The translations under genes and the position numbers were made by a program. This document shows positions 46,291-54,841 of a DNA stretch of 64,000 bases, piece by piece. The notes beneath the pieces were generated by a model. That model worked only from the letters and a program-made list of their open reading frames with translations. It did no database searches and was not told where the DNA came from. Numbering within the stretch: position 1 is the first letter of the stretch; every line of letters begins with the position of its first letter. Origin of the DNA: an uncultured Methanobrevibacter sp. Its GTDB lineage: Archaea > Methanobacteriota > Methanobacteria > Methanobacteriales > Methanobacteriaceae. Location of the stretch: assembly GCF_934746965.1 (NCBI RefSeq), contig NZ_CAKVFS010000004.1, positions 124,001 to 188,000 on the forward strand, read 5' to 3'.

Positions 46291-48912
46291 ATTTATAATA
46301 AATTTTTATTTAGTGTCATAATTGCAGCGCACAATTCTGATTTGTATTTAAAAAAAGCAATTGACTCTATTATTAATCAAAGTTTGGGATTTGAGGAAAA
46401 TATCCAAATTATTATAGTTAATGATGGGAGTACAGATAATACAGAAGAAATGTGTCTAAAATATAAAGTTAAATATCCTCAAAATATTAAATATGTATCA
46501 TTAGATTCATCTTTTGGTCCAGCTTATGCTAGAAATCAAGGATTAAAAGAAGTACAAGGAAAATATGTTAATTTTTTAGATAGTGATGATTATATAAGTT
46601 ATAATACTTTTAAAGATGTTTATAACTTTTTTGAAAAATATTATTATGAGATTGATGTGGTTTCAATTCCAATATATTATTTTGGTTCAAAAAAAGGCGA
46701 TCATCCTTTAAATTTTAAATTTAAGAAAACGTGTGTTGTTGATTTATTAAAACAACCAGAATTTATCCAATTATCAGCACCATCTTCATTTTTTAAAGCA
46801 TCAGCTATTAAAAATATTAAATTCAATACAAAATTACAAACTGCAGAAGATGCATTTTTTGTTAACCAAGTTCTTTTAAAAAACTTAAGATTAGGGTTAG
46901 TTAAAAAAGGATCTTATTACTATAGGAAATTTGAAGCTAAAAATTCATTACTTGATTTTTCAAGCAATACTAAGGATTTTTACACTTCTAGAATTAAAAA
47001 TTTCCATTTTAATTTAATAAAACTTTCTAAAGATAGATTTGGTGAAGTATTAAAATTTATTCAATATGTGTTAATGTATGATTTACAATGGATGTTTAAA
47101 ATAAAAAAAATTGATTTTATTTTATCTCATGATGAGATTAATGAACTTTATATTAATTTAATTTTTATTTTACAAAATATTGATGATGATGTGATATATA
47201 ATCAAAGAAATATCCAAAACCAACTTAAAACACATGTATTCTTTTTAAAATATCTTGGTAAAGATTATTTAGGAGATTGTAATCATAAAAATGTTGAAAA
47301 AATATATAATGAAGTTATTGATAATTTATCTTTAAATCAAGTTTTCATAGATATATTTGAGATAAGAGGAAATTTAATATATGTCTCAGGGCTTTTTACT
47401 ACATTTTTCAATGAAAGAGGTAAAGTTTTTGTTTTAGCTAATGGAAATGTAATTGAAACTAATGAATTAAAATATCCTCAAAGGGATAGGTATTCTTTAA
47501 ATTTCCAATATGCGTATAACAATAATTTTGAAGTTTATATTCCAATTACTTCAAAAAATCTTAAAATAGAATTTAAAACAGATATAGATAATTTTAAAGA
47601 TTTAATAATTGAGTTTAATAGGCCATGTAGACTTTCAAACACTTCTAAATATTTACTTTCAAGAAATCATGTTAGTAAAGTTGATGGGAGTGTAATCACT
47701 GTTAAACCAAGAAATTTTGCAAGAGTATTAAAAAATGAGTTTTCAACAATTTCTACAATGTTGTCAGAAACTAAACAGGGTTGGAAAACTGGAGTCTTAT
47801 TTAGAATAATTTACTTTATAATATATCCATTTATGCATTCTAAAAGAATATGGATTTTCATGGATTTACCATATTTAGCTGATGATAATGGTATTAATCT
47901 TTTTAAGTATGCTGTGACTGTGGATGATGATATTAATAAGATTTTTGTTTTAAATAAAGATAATTTTGCATTTAATGATATTTCTAAGATTGGAAAAACA
48001 ATTGAATATGGTTCTATTAAGCATAGGATTTATGCATTATTTGCTGAAAAAGTTATATCTTCTCATCCAGATAATGGTTTAGTTTATCCATTTTGGGGAA
48101 ATTATCCTTTTTTATCAGGTTTAGTTAGATTTCAATTGATATTTTTACAGCATGGTATTACTAAAGATAATATTTCAATGTGGCTTAATAAAGCAGATAA
48201 AAATATTTCATTAATTGTAACTGCTTCAAAATTAGAGAAAGCTTCTTTTTTTAAGTATGATTATAATTATCATGAAAATGTACCACAATTGTTAGGTTTT
48301 CCAAGATATGATGCTCTTGAAAAAAGAGAAGATTATAAAGAAATTGTTATCATGCCTTCTTGGAGAAGATATTTTCATCATTCAACAAAAGAAAAGATTT
48401 TAAAATCAAATTATTTTAAAGTTTATAATGATTTAATTAATGATTCTCGTTTGATTGATTATTGTAAAAAAAGTGGTTATAAATTAATTTTTAAACCTCA
48501 TCCAAATGTTTATAGGTTTATTGAATTGTTTGAAACTAATGATTATGTTACAATTGATTCAACAGCTAATAGTTATAATAATATTTTCACACATGCTTCA
48601 TTGATTATAACCGATTATTCATCAATAGCTTTTGATTTTGCTTATCTGAAAAAACCAGTTATATATTATCAGTATGCTTTAGATTATCACTTTGATATTG
48701 AAGAAAGTTATTTTAATTATGAAACTATGGGTTTTGGAGAAGTTATAACAAATCATGATGACTTAGTTGACTTAATAATAGAATATATTGAAAATGGTTG
48801 TAAAATGAAAGAACAGTATATTGAAAGAGTCAATGATTTCTTTGAGTTTGATGATAAAAACAATTGTAAAAGAGTTTATGAAGCTATTAAAAAAATGGAT
48901 CATGATTATTAA
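46291..48912 (+). CDS. GT2 glycosyltransferase with TagF-like domain, apparent ATT start
   Basis: 873 residues if it starts at ATT 46291. The frame upstream closes at TAA 46285 and no ATG/GTG/TTG occurs before 46342, but GGAGG (46279-46283) lies 7 nt before ATT. The TTG at 46342 would delete the first strand of the GT2 fold, FSVIIAAHNSD. GT2 domain ~6-220 (NDGSTDNT, FLDSDDY), linker shared with the 35184 gene, TagF-like domain ~515-870 with QHGITKDN, KPHPN and TDYSSIAFDFAYLKKP. It is a shorter paralog of the large glycosyltransferase, lacking one GT2 domain. Likely role: polymerising or priming the phosphate-linked glycan. Confidence 0.87.
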   Translation: MYNKFLFSVIIAAHNSDLYLKKAIDSIINQSLGFEENIQIIIVNDGSTDNTEEMCLKYKVKYPQNIKYVSLDSSFGPAYARNQGLKEVQGKYVNFLDSDDYISYNTFKDVYNFFEKYYYEIDVVSIPIYYFGSKKGDHPLNFKFKKTCVVDLLKQPEFIQLSAPSSFFKASAIKNIKFNTKLQTAEDAFFVNQVLLKNLRLGLVKKGSYYYRKFEAKNSLLDFSSNTKDFYTSRIKNFHFNLIKLSKDRFGEVLKFIQYVLMYDLQWMFKIKKIDFILSHDEINELYINLIFILQNIDDDVIYNQRNIQNQLKTHVFFLKYLGKDYLGDCNHKNVEKIYNEVIDNLSLNQVFIDIFEIRGNLIYVSGLFTTFFNERGKVFVLANGNVIETNELKYPQRDRYSLNFQYAYNNNFEVYIPITSKNLKIEFKTDIDNFKDLIIEFNRPCRLSNTSKYLLSRNHVSKVDGSVITVKPRNFARVLKNEFSTISTMLSETKQGWKTGVLFRIIYFIIYPFMHSKRIWIFMDLPYLADDNGINLFKYAVTVDDDINKIFVLNKDNFAFNDISKIGKTIEYGSIKHRIYALFAEKVISSHPDNGLVYPFWGNYPFLSGLVRFQLIFLQHGITKDNISMWLNKADKNISLIVTASKLEKASFFKYDYNYHENVPQLLGFPRYDALEKREDYKEIVIMPSWRRYFHHSTKEKILKSNYFKVYNDLINDSRLIDYCKKSGYKLIFKPHPNVYRFIELFETNDYVTIDSTANSYNNIFTHASLIITDYSSIAFDFAYLKKPVIYYQYALDYHFDIEESYFNYETMGFGEVITNHDDLVDLIIEYIENGCKMKEQYIERVNDFFEFDDKNNCKRVYEAIKKMDHDY

Positions 48913-48949
48913 ACTTGAAAAATTATTTATTTTTTATAATAAAAATCGT

Positions 48950-48965
48950 TAAGTTTATATACTTT
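48950..48965 (+). promoter_or_regulatory. Promoter of tRNA-Leu
   Basis: TAAGTTTATATACTTT is a near-consensus methanogen TATA box, 45 nt before the tRNA 5' end. Transcription would start about 25 nt further on, leaving a short 5' leader. Confidence 0.6.
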
Positions 48966-49006
48966 GAAAAACACATCTTTTAATAACTACTTTTGTTATG
49001 TTTAAT

Positions 49007-49090
49007 GCGGGGGTGGTCGAGTGGTCAAAGGCGATAGGTTGAGGGCCTATTGGGTTAGTCCCTTCGCGGGTTCAAGTCCCGTCTCCCGCA
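49007..49090 (+). tRNA. tRNA-Leu (anticodon GAG)
   Basis: 84 nt. The acceptor stem GCGGGGG pairs with CTCCCGC followed by discriminator A. The anticodon stem ATAGG/CCTAT encloses TTGAGGG, giving anticodon GAG for CUC/CUU. A long variable arm (class II) and T-arm GCGGG-TTCAAGT-CCCGT are clear. CCA is not encoded. It sits at the downstream edge of the glycan island. Confidence 0.95.
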
Positions 49091-49124
49091 CTTATTTAAT
49101 TAAACTATTTTTTTCTTGATTATT

Positions 49125-49430
49125 ATGTCTAACAAATATTTAAATGCGATTTCTTGTGAGGGTAATAATGTTTTTATAGATATTGAAGTTTCTCCAAATT
49201 CTAATAAATTTCAAATTTCAGGTTTTAATGAATGGAGAAACAGATTTGAGGTACGTATTAAGCAGGTTCCTCAAAAAGGTAGAGCTAATAAAGAAATTGT
49301 AAAAGAATTATCTAAACTTTTTAATTGTAATGTAAATATTTCAAAAGGTGAAAAATCTTCACAAAAAACAGTCATGGTGCATGATGTTGATATTGAGTAT
49401 GTGTTAGAAAAATTAACTTCCTTTTTATAA
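49125..49430 (+). CDS. DUF167 (YggU-like) protein
   Basis: 101 residues from ATG 49125; a TTG 9 bp upstream is unlikely. Typical small alpha/beta family: DIEVSPNSNKFQISGF (~21-36), RIKQVPQKGRANKEIVKEL (~45-63), NVNISKGEKSSQKTV (~69-83). The KGRANKE stretch is the family signature. Function unknown. No strong ribosome site. Confidence 0.87.
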   Translation: MSNKYLNAISCEGNNVFIDIEVSPNSNKFQISGFNEWRNRFEVRIKQVPQKGRANKEIVKELSKLFNCNVNISKGEKSSQKTVMVHDVDIEYVLEKLTSFL

Positions 49431-49507
49431 AATATGTAAAAAATAATTAACTATTTAACCAATTAAAACATAAATTATTATTAATTAAATTAATATGGTG
49501 ATAATTA

Positions 49508-50359
49508 ATGAAAGCAGTAATTCCAGCAGCTGGTTTTGGTACTAGGTTTTTACCAGCTACTAAGGCTCAACCTAAAGAAATGTTACCTGTTTTTGATAAA
49601 CCGACTATTCAGTATGTTATTGAAGAAGCTGTGGCTTCAGGTATTGATGATATTTTAATTGTAACTGGTAAAAATAAAAGATCTATTGAAGATCATTTTG
49701 ATAAATCATTTGAATTAGAATATACTTTAGAACAAGCAGGTAAAACTAAATATTTAAAACAAGTTCAAGATATTACAGATTTAGCAGATATATGTTATAT
49801 TCGTCAAAAAGAGCAAAATGGTCTTGGTGATGCAATTTATTGTGCTAAAAAACATGTTGGAGATGAGCCATTTGCAGTAATGCTTGGAGATACAATAACA
49901 AAAGGGAACACTCCATGTACTAAACAATTAATAGATATTTACAATAAATATGAAGCATCAGCTATTTCTCTTGAAAAAGTGCCTAAAGAAAAAGTGGAAA
50001 GATATGGTATAATTAAAGGTTCTGAAATAGAACAAGATGTTTATAAAATTGATGAACTTGTTGAAAAACCACCAGTTGAACAAGCACCATCTAATTTAGC
50101 TATTATGGGAAGATATGTGCTTACTCCAGATATTTTTGATAAAATCAAAGATACAGAAGCTGGAGTAGGTGGAGAAATTCAACTTACAGATGCATTAGCT
50201 AAATTAGATAAAATTTATGGAAACACATTTGAAGGAAAAACTTATGATATAGGAAATCGTTTAGAATGGTTAAAAACATCAATAGAGTTTGCAATGGATG
50301 ATGAAGAATCTAAAAACGATTTAATAGGTTACATGAAAGAAATGATATCAACATATTAA
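49508..50359 (+). CDS. galU: UTP-glucose-1-phosphate uridylyltransferase
   Basis: 283 residues. Makes UDP-glucose, a donor for glycan synthesis and the substrate of the dehydrogenase encoded at 56747. Nucleotide-binding start IPAAGFGTRFLPATKAQPKE (~4-23), LDKP-type FDKPTIQYVIEEA, KEQNGLGDAI-like motif (~103-112), VMLGDT (~121-126), VEKPP (~178). Complete and ordinary. RBS GGTGAT lies upstream. It lies just past the glycan island and probably serves it. Confidence 0.95.
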   Translation: MKAVIPAAGFGTRFLPATKAQPKEMLPVFDKPTIQYVIEEAVASGIDDILIVTGKNKRSIEDHFDKSFELEYTLEQAGKTKYLKQVQDITDLADICYIRQKEQNGLGDAIYCAKKHVGDEPFAVMLGDTITKGNTPCTKQLIDIYNKYEASAISLEKVPKEKVERYGIIKGSEIEQDVYKIDELVEKPPVEQAPSNLAIMGRYVLTPDIFDKIKDTEAGVGGEIQLTDALAKLDKIYGNTFEGKTYDIGNRLEWLKTSIEFAMDDEESKNDLIGYMKEMISTY

Positions 50360-50414
50360 AAAAGTATCTATTTTAAATTTTTTTAATTTTCTTTCTAATT
50401 TCATGAAAAATAGG

Positions 50415-50448
50415 AGTATTATGGTTTCATCATAAGATCCATAATACT
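50415..50448 (-). terminator. Terminator hairpin for the radical SAM gene
   Basis: AGTATTATGG (50415-50424) pairs perfectly with CCATAATACT (50439-50448). It overlaps the gene's 3' end; on the minus strand it is followed by CCTATTTTTC. Confidence 0.6.
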
Positions 50449-51549
50449 AAATGCTTCTTTTTTGTTTTTAACAGTAGGTCCAGAAAATCCACCAAATGCA
50501 TTTTTTGCAAATTCTTTATTAAGTCTTTTGGAAACTTCACCAAAAATCATTTTATATGCAGTGCATTGTGGATCAACAGATTTTGGTGTTTTATGAGCTA
50601 CAATAGCATTATAAGGGCATCCACCTTCACAATATTTCACATATTTGCATTTATTACAATTTTCATCAACATATTTTCTAAATTCTTGAAGTTTTGCCCA
50701 GGCTGTTGATTGTTTTAGTTCTTCAAAGCTTGGATTTGTTTTAACATTGCCTAGAATATATTCATCCATTCCTACAAAACGATAACATGGATAAATTGAT
50801 CCATCAGCACCAATAGCTAGTGTTGTACCAATGCAGTCAGCAAATGTACATAATGTTCCTCTTCGTCTAAATGTACTTTTAGCAATATGGTCTAAATCCA
50901 TTATACTAAATTTATCTAAATCATAAAGATACTTATCTAACCAGTTAATTAAAAGCTTTCCGTGTTCTTCTTGGTCAAGTGCCCAAGGGTCTGCATTATC
51001 TCCACGTAATGATGGGAGAGCTGCATGAATTTTTAAGTTCATTCCGTTTGATTTAAAGAATTCATATAATTCATCACTATATTCTTTAGAGTATTGTGTT
51101 ACAGTTAAAACAAAATTAATATTCAATCCTTTTTCTTTTGCTCTTTGGTATCGGGACATTGTTTTTTTAAAATAACCTTCAGCTCTTTGATAATCATTAA
51201 TTTCTTCAGGTCCATCAATACTAGTACTTACAACAACATTATATTTTAAGAATAAATCAATTAGTTCATCTGAAAGTAGCCAAATATTACTTTGAAGTGA
51301 AAATCCTTCTACATTATGTATTTTGGATAATTTTTCTAAGGCTTCAGCATAGAAATCATAACCTGCAAGAAGAGGTTCTCCACCATGAAATGTAAAGTGA
51401 ACTTTATCATCTCTAAAATCATCTAACCAGGTTATGATGTCGTCGATAAGTCCAACATCCATTATTTCTTTTGTTGATTCAGAACCCCAACAATATTTAC
51501 AATTACATTGACAGCCTAAAGTTGGGATTATCATTACATGAAAAGTCAT
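50419..51549 (-). CDS. Radical SAM/SPASM enzyme, putative peptide-modifying (TIGR04083-like)
   Basis: 376 residues. N-terminal radical SAM cluster CxxxCxxC within LGCQCNCKYCWG (~12-22), then FHGGEPLLAGYDFY (~53-66). The C-terminal SPASM-type region has CTFADC, GADGSIYPC and CNKCKYVKYCEGGCPYN (~291-307), plus a last Cys near ~327, enough for two auxiliary Fe-S clusters. This layout matches maturases that act on ribosomal peptides. Sequence and neighbourhood fit the methanogen family recalled as TIGR04083. Its start is 1 nt after the stop of the small CxxC peptide gene, so enzyme and candidate substrate are cotranslated. The exact chemistry is unknown. Confidence 0.85.
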   Translation of the reverse strand: MTFHVMIIPTLGCQCNCKYCWGSESTKEIMDVGLIDDIITWLDDFRDDKVHFTFHGGEPLLAGYDFYAEALEKLSKIHNVEGFSLQSNIWLLSDELIDLFLKYNVVVSTSIDGPEEINDYQRAEGYFKKTMSRYQRAKEKGLNINFVLTVTQYSKEYSDELYEFFKSNGMNLKIHAALPSLRGDNADPWALDQEEHGKLLINWLDKYLYDLDKFSIMDLDHIAKSTFRRRGTLCTFADCIGTTLAIGADGSIYPCYRFVGMDEYILGNVKTNPSFEELKQSTAWAKLQEFRKYVDENCNKCKYVKYCEGGCPYNAIVAHKTPKSVDPQCTAYKMIFGEVSKRLNKEFAKNAFGGFSGPTVKNKKEAFSIMDLMMKP

Positions 51550-51550
51550 C

Positions 51551-51760
51551 TTATCCGTAATATTTATTTAATTCTTTTAAAAGTTCTTTTTTTTCATCTT
51601 CTTTTATATTATCGTTTACAAAGAAAATATAACCGCAATCTTCACATTTTACAGTATCTAACTCTGCATGCGCTCTATGATTGTCTAACATTTTTCTATG
51701 CACATTTTTATCTTTAGAACCACATTTTGGACATGGAGCTAATAATTCTTCGAGTTTCAT
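51551..51760 (-). CDS. Small CxxC peptide, likely partner/substrate of the radical SAM enzyme
   Basis: 69 residues from ATG 51760 (GTGAT 4-5 nt upstream). MKLEELLAPCPKCGS start, DNHRAHAELDTVKCEDCG, then a charged helix EDEKKELLKELNKYYG. Two CxxC pairs could hold zinc (a ribbon), or be modified by the adjacent enzyme, as proposed for the methanogen Cys-rich peptide family recalled as TIGR04165. ELLAPC near the N-terminus could act as recognition sequence. No signal peptide. The gene abuts the radical SAM gene with a 1-nt gap. Zinc-ribbon protein and modified peptide remain competing readings. Confidence 0.75.
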   Translation of the reverse strand: MKLEELLAPCPKCGSKDKNVHRKMLDNHRAHAELDTVKCEDCGYIFFVNDNIKEDEKKELLKELNKYYG

Positions 51761-51785
51761 ATTTATCACTTTTTTATTTCATTGT

Positions 51786-53000
51786 TTAAAAAAATTTCTG
51801 ATATAATTTAATACCTATATTTTTTATAAATAATACTTTTAATTTAAAGAAATGACCCTCAAATTCTTTTTTAACTTTATCAAGTTCTTTTGGGATATCT
51901 AAGTGCTGTGGACATTTTCTTAAACATTTTCCACAACTATTGCATAAACCAGCATTAGATTTATTTATCATAATTCCACTAACAGTCATATAATAATCAA
52001 TCAAACTTTGATTTAATATACCTTTTTGATTAAATAGATATTTTTCATTGTATATTTTTATACATTCTGGAATATTTACTCCTTTAGGACAAGGTAAGCA
52101 ATATCCGCAGCTAGTACAGTTAATTTTAAGTAATTCTTTTAAAGCTCTTTTTGCATAATTTATAGTTTCTAATTCTTCTAAAGTCATTGAATTAGGTTTT
52201 AGATTATTTCCAATTTTTATATTTTCATCAATTTGTGGGATAGTATTCATTCCTGAAAGTACACATGTTATCTCAGGATGGTTTAAAATCCATGATAAAC
52301 TCCATTCAGCATTTGTTTTATTTGGATTGGCTTTTTTAAACATGTTTTCTACTTCTTCAGGCATTTTTCCAGCTAAAATCCCTCCTTTTAATGGTTCCAT
52401 TACAAAAATACCCATTCCTTTTGAAGCTGCATGATGTATACATTCAATATCTGCTTGCACATGATTATCAAAGTAATTATATTGAATCATTACCATATCC
52501 CAATCATAAGCATCAATTAATAAAGGGAATTCTTCTGTTGGGCCATGATATGAAAAACCAATATATTTTATTTTTCCTTCCTTTTTCGCTTTTGATATAA
52601 ATTTAAACACATCTTTTTTAAGTAAGCGGTTCATTCCTTTTAAATCAATATTGTGTAGGAAATAATAATCAATACAGTCAATTTGCAGTCTTTCTAATTG
52701 TTTATTAAGAATTTTTTCCATATCTTCATATTTTTTAATATTCATTGCAGGTAATTTTGTAGAAATTTTAACTTTGTTTTTATAGTTTCCTTTTAGAGCT
52801 TTTCCAATAACTTTTTCACTTTCTCCATTATTATAAATGGCTGCAGTATCTATTATATTTATTCCATTATCTATTGCATGGTGTATTAATTTTTCAGCTT
52901 CAAGGTAATTGATTTTACCATTTTTGGAAGGTAATCTCATAGCTCCAAAACCTATAGGTGAGATTTTTTCTTGTGTTTTTTTGATGATTCGGTTTTTCAT
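51786..53000 (-). CDS. Aldo/keto reductase with C-terminal ferredoxin-like domain
   Basis: 404 residues. The AKR barrel (~1-280): FGAMRLPSKNGK start, DTAAIYNNGESE (catalytic Asp and Tyr, ~51-62), ISTKLP (Lys, ~79-84), YFLHNID (His ~116). The C-terminal ~110 residues add cysteine clusters CTSCGYCLPCPKG (~299-311) and CNSCGKCLRKCP (~356-367), fitting two 4Fe-4S sites. Such fused enzymes are common in anaerobes; electrons probably pass between ferredoxin and a carbonyl substrate. Substrate unknown. The stop is 26 bp upstream of the peptide gene start, so it may share the operon with the radical SAM pair. Confidence 0.9.
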   Translation of the reverse strand: MKNRIIKKTQEKISPIGFGAMRLPSKNGKINYLEAEKLIHHAIDNGINIIDTAAIYNNGESEKVIGKALKGNYKNKVKISTKLPAMNIKKYEDMEKILNKQLERLQIDCIDYYFLHNIDLKGMNRLLKKDVFKFISKAKKEGKIKYIGFSYHGPTEEFPLLIDAYDWDMVMIQYNYFDNHVQADIECIHHAASKGMGIFVMEPLKGGILAGKMPEEVENMFKKANPNKTNAEWSLSWILNHPEITCVLSGMNTIPQIDENIKIGNNLKPNSMTLEELETINYAKRALKELLKINCTSCGYCLPCPKGVNIPECIKIYNEKYLFNQKGILNQSLIDYYMTVSGIMINKSNAGLCNSCGKCLRKCPQHLDIPKELDKVKKEFEGHFFKLKVLFIKNIGIKLYQKFF

Positions 53001-53240
53001 AGTAATAATTAGTAAATAAACATGATAAATATGTTTAGAAAATTTAATGTTGTATAAGTCAAATAATGCAAAAAACTTATTTAATAGATTTAAATGTAAT
53101 GGTGTGCGATAAAATACAAAAAATATTTTTAAAAAAACTTAATAAATCTTTATTTTAAAAATAAAAGATTAATTTTATTTGGAAGATATATTTTGGCACA
53201 TACTATTAGATATAAAAAAGAGTAATTAATGTGAAATTAA
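53001..53240. other. AT-rich intergenic region before IS remnant
   Basis: No coding trace is recognisable on either strand. The part nearest 53000 must hold the promoter of the minus-strand aldo/keto reductase operon. Confidence 0.5.
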
Positions 53241-53880
53241 ATCGATAGGAACTATGTTGAAATCCTATAATTTTTCACAGTTGAAGTTGCATATTGATCA
53301 TGTTTTTTTGGATTATTATTAATTATTTTGGTGAATATTTGGAGTTTTTATAGATTAATATGTTATTTAGGTATATTAAAAATGCTTATAATCCATTAAC
53401 ATTACAGAAATTCTTTAAAAGAATGCATACAAATTTGTTTAAAAGAACAACAAAATTAATACTTAATAATTGGAAATTAAAGTTATATATATGGTTATTG
53501 ATGGTATTGGATCTATTAGTGACAATACAGACAAGTATTACGCAAAAATACGCAATGATAAACGAAAATATTACACTAAATTACATATTACATTGATGTT
53601 GATTTTAGATTAATATTATCTTCACAAGTAGTAAGAGAACCTAAACATGATACAATATTTACAATATCATTCATTAGAAGTAAAATCATTCAATAAAAAA
53701 ATATGACTCACTAAGAAACAATGTAAAAGTGTATTCAGTGTGATAAAAATAAAATTATGTGGAGATAATAAAAGTAAAAGCATAAAACTAGAAAACAAAT
53801 AAACAAGACTCAAAATAGCAATTTACAATATCTTTCAATCAATCAAAATATAAAAATAGGATTTCAACAGATATATCGAT
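53241..53880 (+). mobile_element. Degenerate insertion sequence with inverted ends and DDE transposase remnant
   Basis: Inverted ends: TGTTGAAATCCTAT (53255-53268) and its complement ATAGGATTTCAACA (53856-53869), perfect over 14 bp and extended by ATCGATA at 53241 and TATCGAT ending at 53880. Between them are transposase pieces in shifting plus-strand frames: IDGIGSISDNTDKYYAKIR (~53497), IDVDFRLILSSQVVREPKHD (~53592, stop 53694), and KSVFSVIKIKL...TRLKIAIYNIFQSI (~53725-53850). They match the IS4/IS5-type DDE transposases of methanogens. The central part holding the second catalytic Asp is deleted, so it is dead. The closest named element may be ISM1-like, but this is a guess. No clear target duplication. 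Confidence 0.8.
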
Positions 53881-53886
53881 ATGATA

Positions 53887-53900
53887 ATATTTATATAACT
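53887..53900 (+). promoter_or_regulatory. TATA-type promoter of modABC
   Basis: AATATTTATATAAC is a good TATA box just downstream of the IS remnant, about 100 nt before modA. A start near 53925 would give a ~70-nt leader. No ModE-type palindrome is apparent. Confidence 0.45.
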
Positions 53901-53997
53901 ATAAATTATAGAATTAATAATTAATACTTATTGAATAAACTAAATTGAACATATTTGTTTATGTGGTAGGTATATTATTTTAAAAAAGTGATAAATT

Positions 53998-54801
53998 ATG
54001 GATTCAAAAAAAATTGGAGTTATTGTATTTGTAATATTGATATTGGCTGTTGGTGTTGGATTGTGGGCTAATAGTTCAACAAGCACAGATAACAGTTTGA
54101 ATGGACAAGAAGTAAATTTAGCTGCTGCAGCTAGTTTAAAAAATGTTTTTGATAACAAATTAATCCCTATGTTTGAAGAAAAGTATCCTGGGGTAAAAGT
54201 TACTCCAACTTATGCTTCAAGCGGAGATTTACAAAAACAAATTGAAAATGGTTTAGATGCTGATGTATTTATGTCTGCAGGTAATAAACAAATGAATAAA
54301 TTAGTTGATGAGGATTTAATTGATAATAGTACTAATATGCAATTTTTAGAAAATAAGGTTGTTTTAATTGTACCTAAAGACTCAAACTTAAACATCTCTT
54401 CATTTGAGGATTTAAAAAATGTAAATGGGAACATTGCTATTGGGGATCCTTCTTCAGTTCCTGCGGGACAATATAGTAAAGAAATATTGGATAATATGGG
54501 CATATGGGACAGTGTTGAGTCAAAATTATCTTTTGGCACTGATGTGACTGCTGTATTAAATCAAGTAGCTCAAGGATCTGCTGAATGTGGCATTGTATAT
54601 TCTACTGATGCCAAATCTAATGATGATGTTAAAGTAGTTTGTGAAGCTCCTGATGATGCACTAAAAACTCCAGTTATTTATCCAATAGCTGAACTTAAAA
54701 ACTCTGAGCATCAAGATGCTACTCAAAAGTTCATAGAATTCTTAAAAACTAAAGAAGCTAAAGATGTATTTATTGAATATGGATTCACAATTTATGAATA
54801 A
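53998..54801 (+). CDS. modA: Molybdate/tungstate ABC transporter substrate-binding protein
   Basis: 267 residues. An N-terminal hydrophobic anchor (~5-23) places the binding domain outside the membrane. NLAAAASLKNVFDNKLIP (~39-56) begins the periplasmic-binding fold; Ser in AAASL and in YASSGDLQKQIENG (~73-86), together with IGDPSSVPAGQY and GIVYSTDA, are the usual oxyanion-contact regions. The metal (Mo or W) serves formylmethanofuran dehydrogenase and formate dehydrogenase in methanogens. RBS GTGAT 6 nt before the ATG. modB and modC follow in one operon. Confidence 0.94.
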   Translation: MDSKKIGVIVFVILILAVGVGLWANSSTSTDNSLNGQEVNLAAAASLKNVFDNKLIPMFEEKYPGVKVTPTYASSGDLQKQIENGLDADVFMSAGNKQMNKLVDEDLIDNSTNMQFLENKVVLIVPKDSNLNISSFEDLKNVNGNIAIGDPSSVPAGQYSKEILDNMGIWDSVESKLSFGTDVTAVLNQVAQGSAECGIVYSTDAKSNDDVKVVCEAPDDALKTPVIYPIAELKNSEHQDATQKFIEFLKTKEAKDVFIEYGFTIYE

Positions 54802-54841
54802 ATTAATAATCATATTCTAATATTTTAAAGGAGGTTTGGGC

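Noticed and set aside
46342..46344. TTG as start of the second TagF-like glycosyltransferase
   Set aside because: No ribosome site, and it removes FSVIIAAHN, the first strand of the GT2 fold.
53360..53596. 78-residue plus-strand frame as a separate gene
   Set aside because: Lies between IS inverted ends; its later part is out of frame with the recognisable transposase, so it is a remnant.
53881..53997. ModE-type operator upstream of modA
   Set aside because: No convincing inverted repeat beyond random AT-rich palindromes.
54210..54539. Minus-strand frames within modA and modB
   Set aside because: Opposite strongly conserved genes; no ribosome sites.
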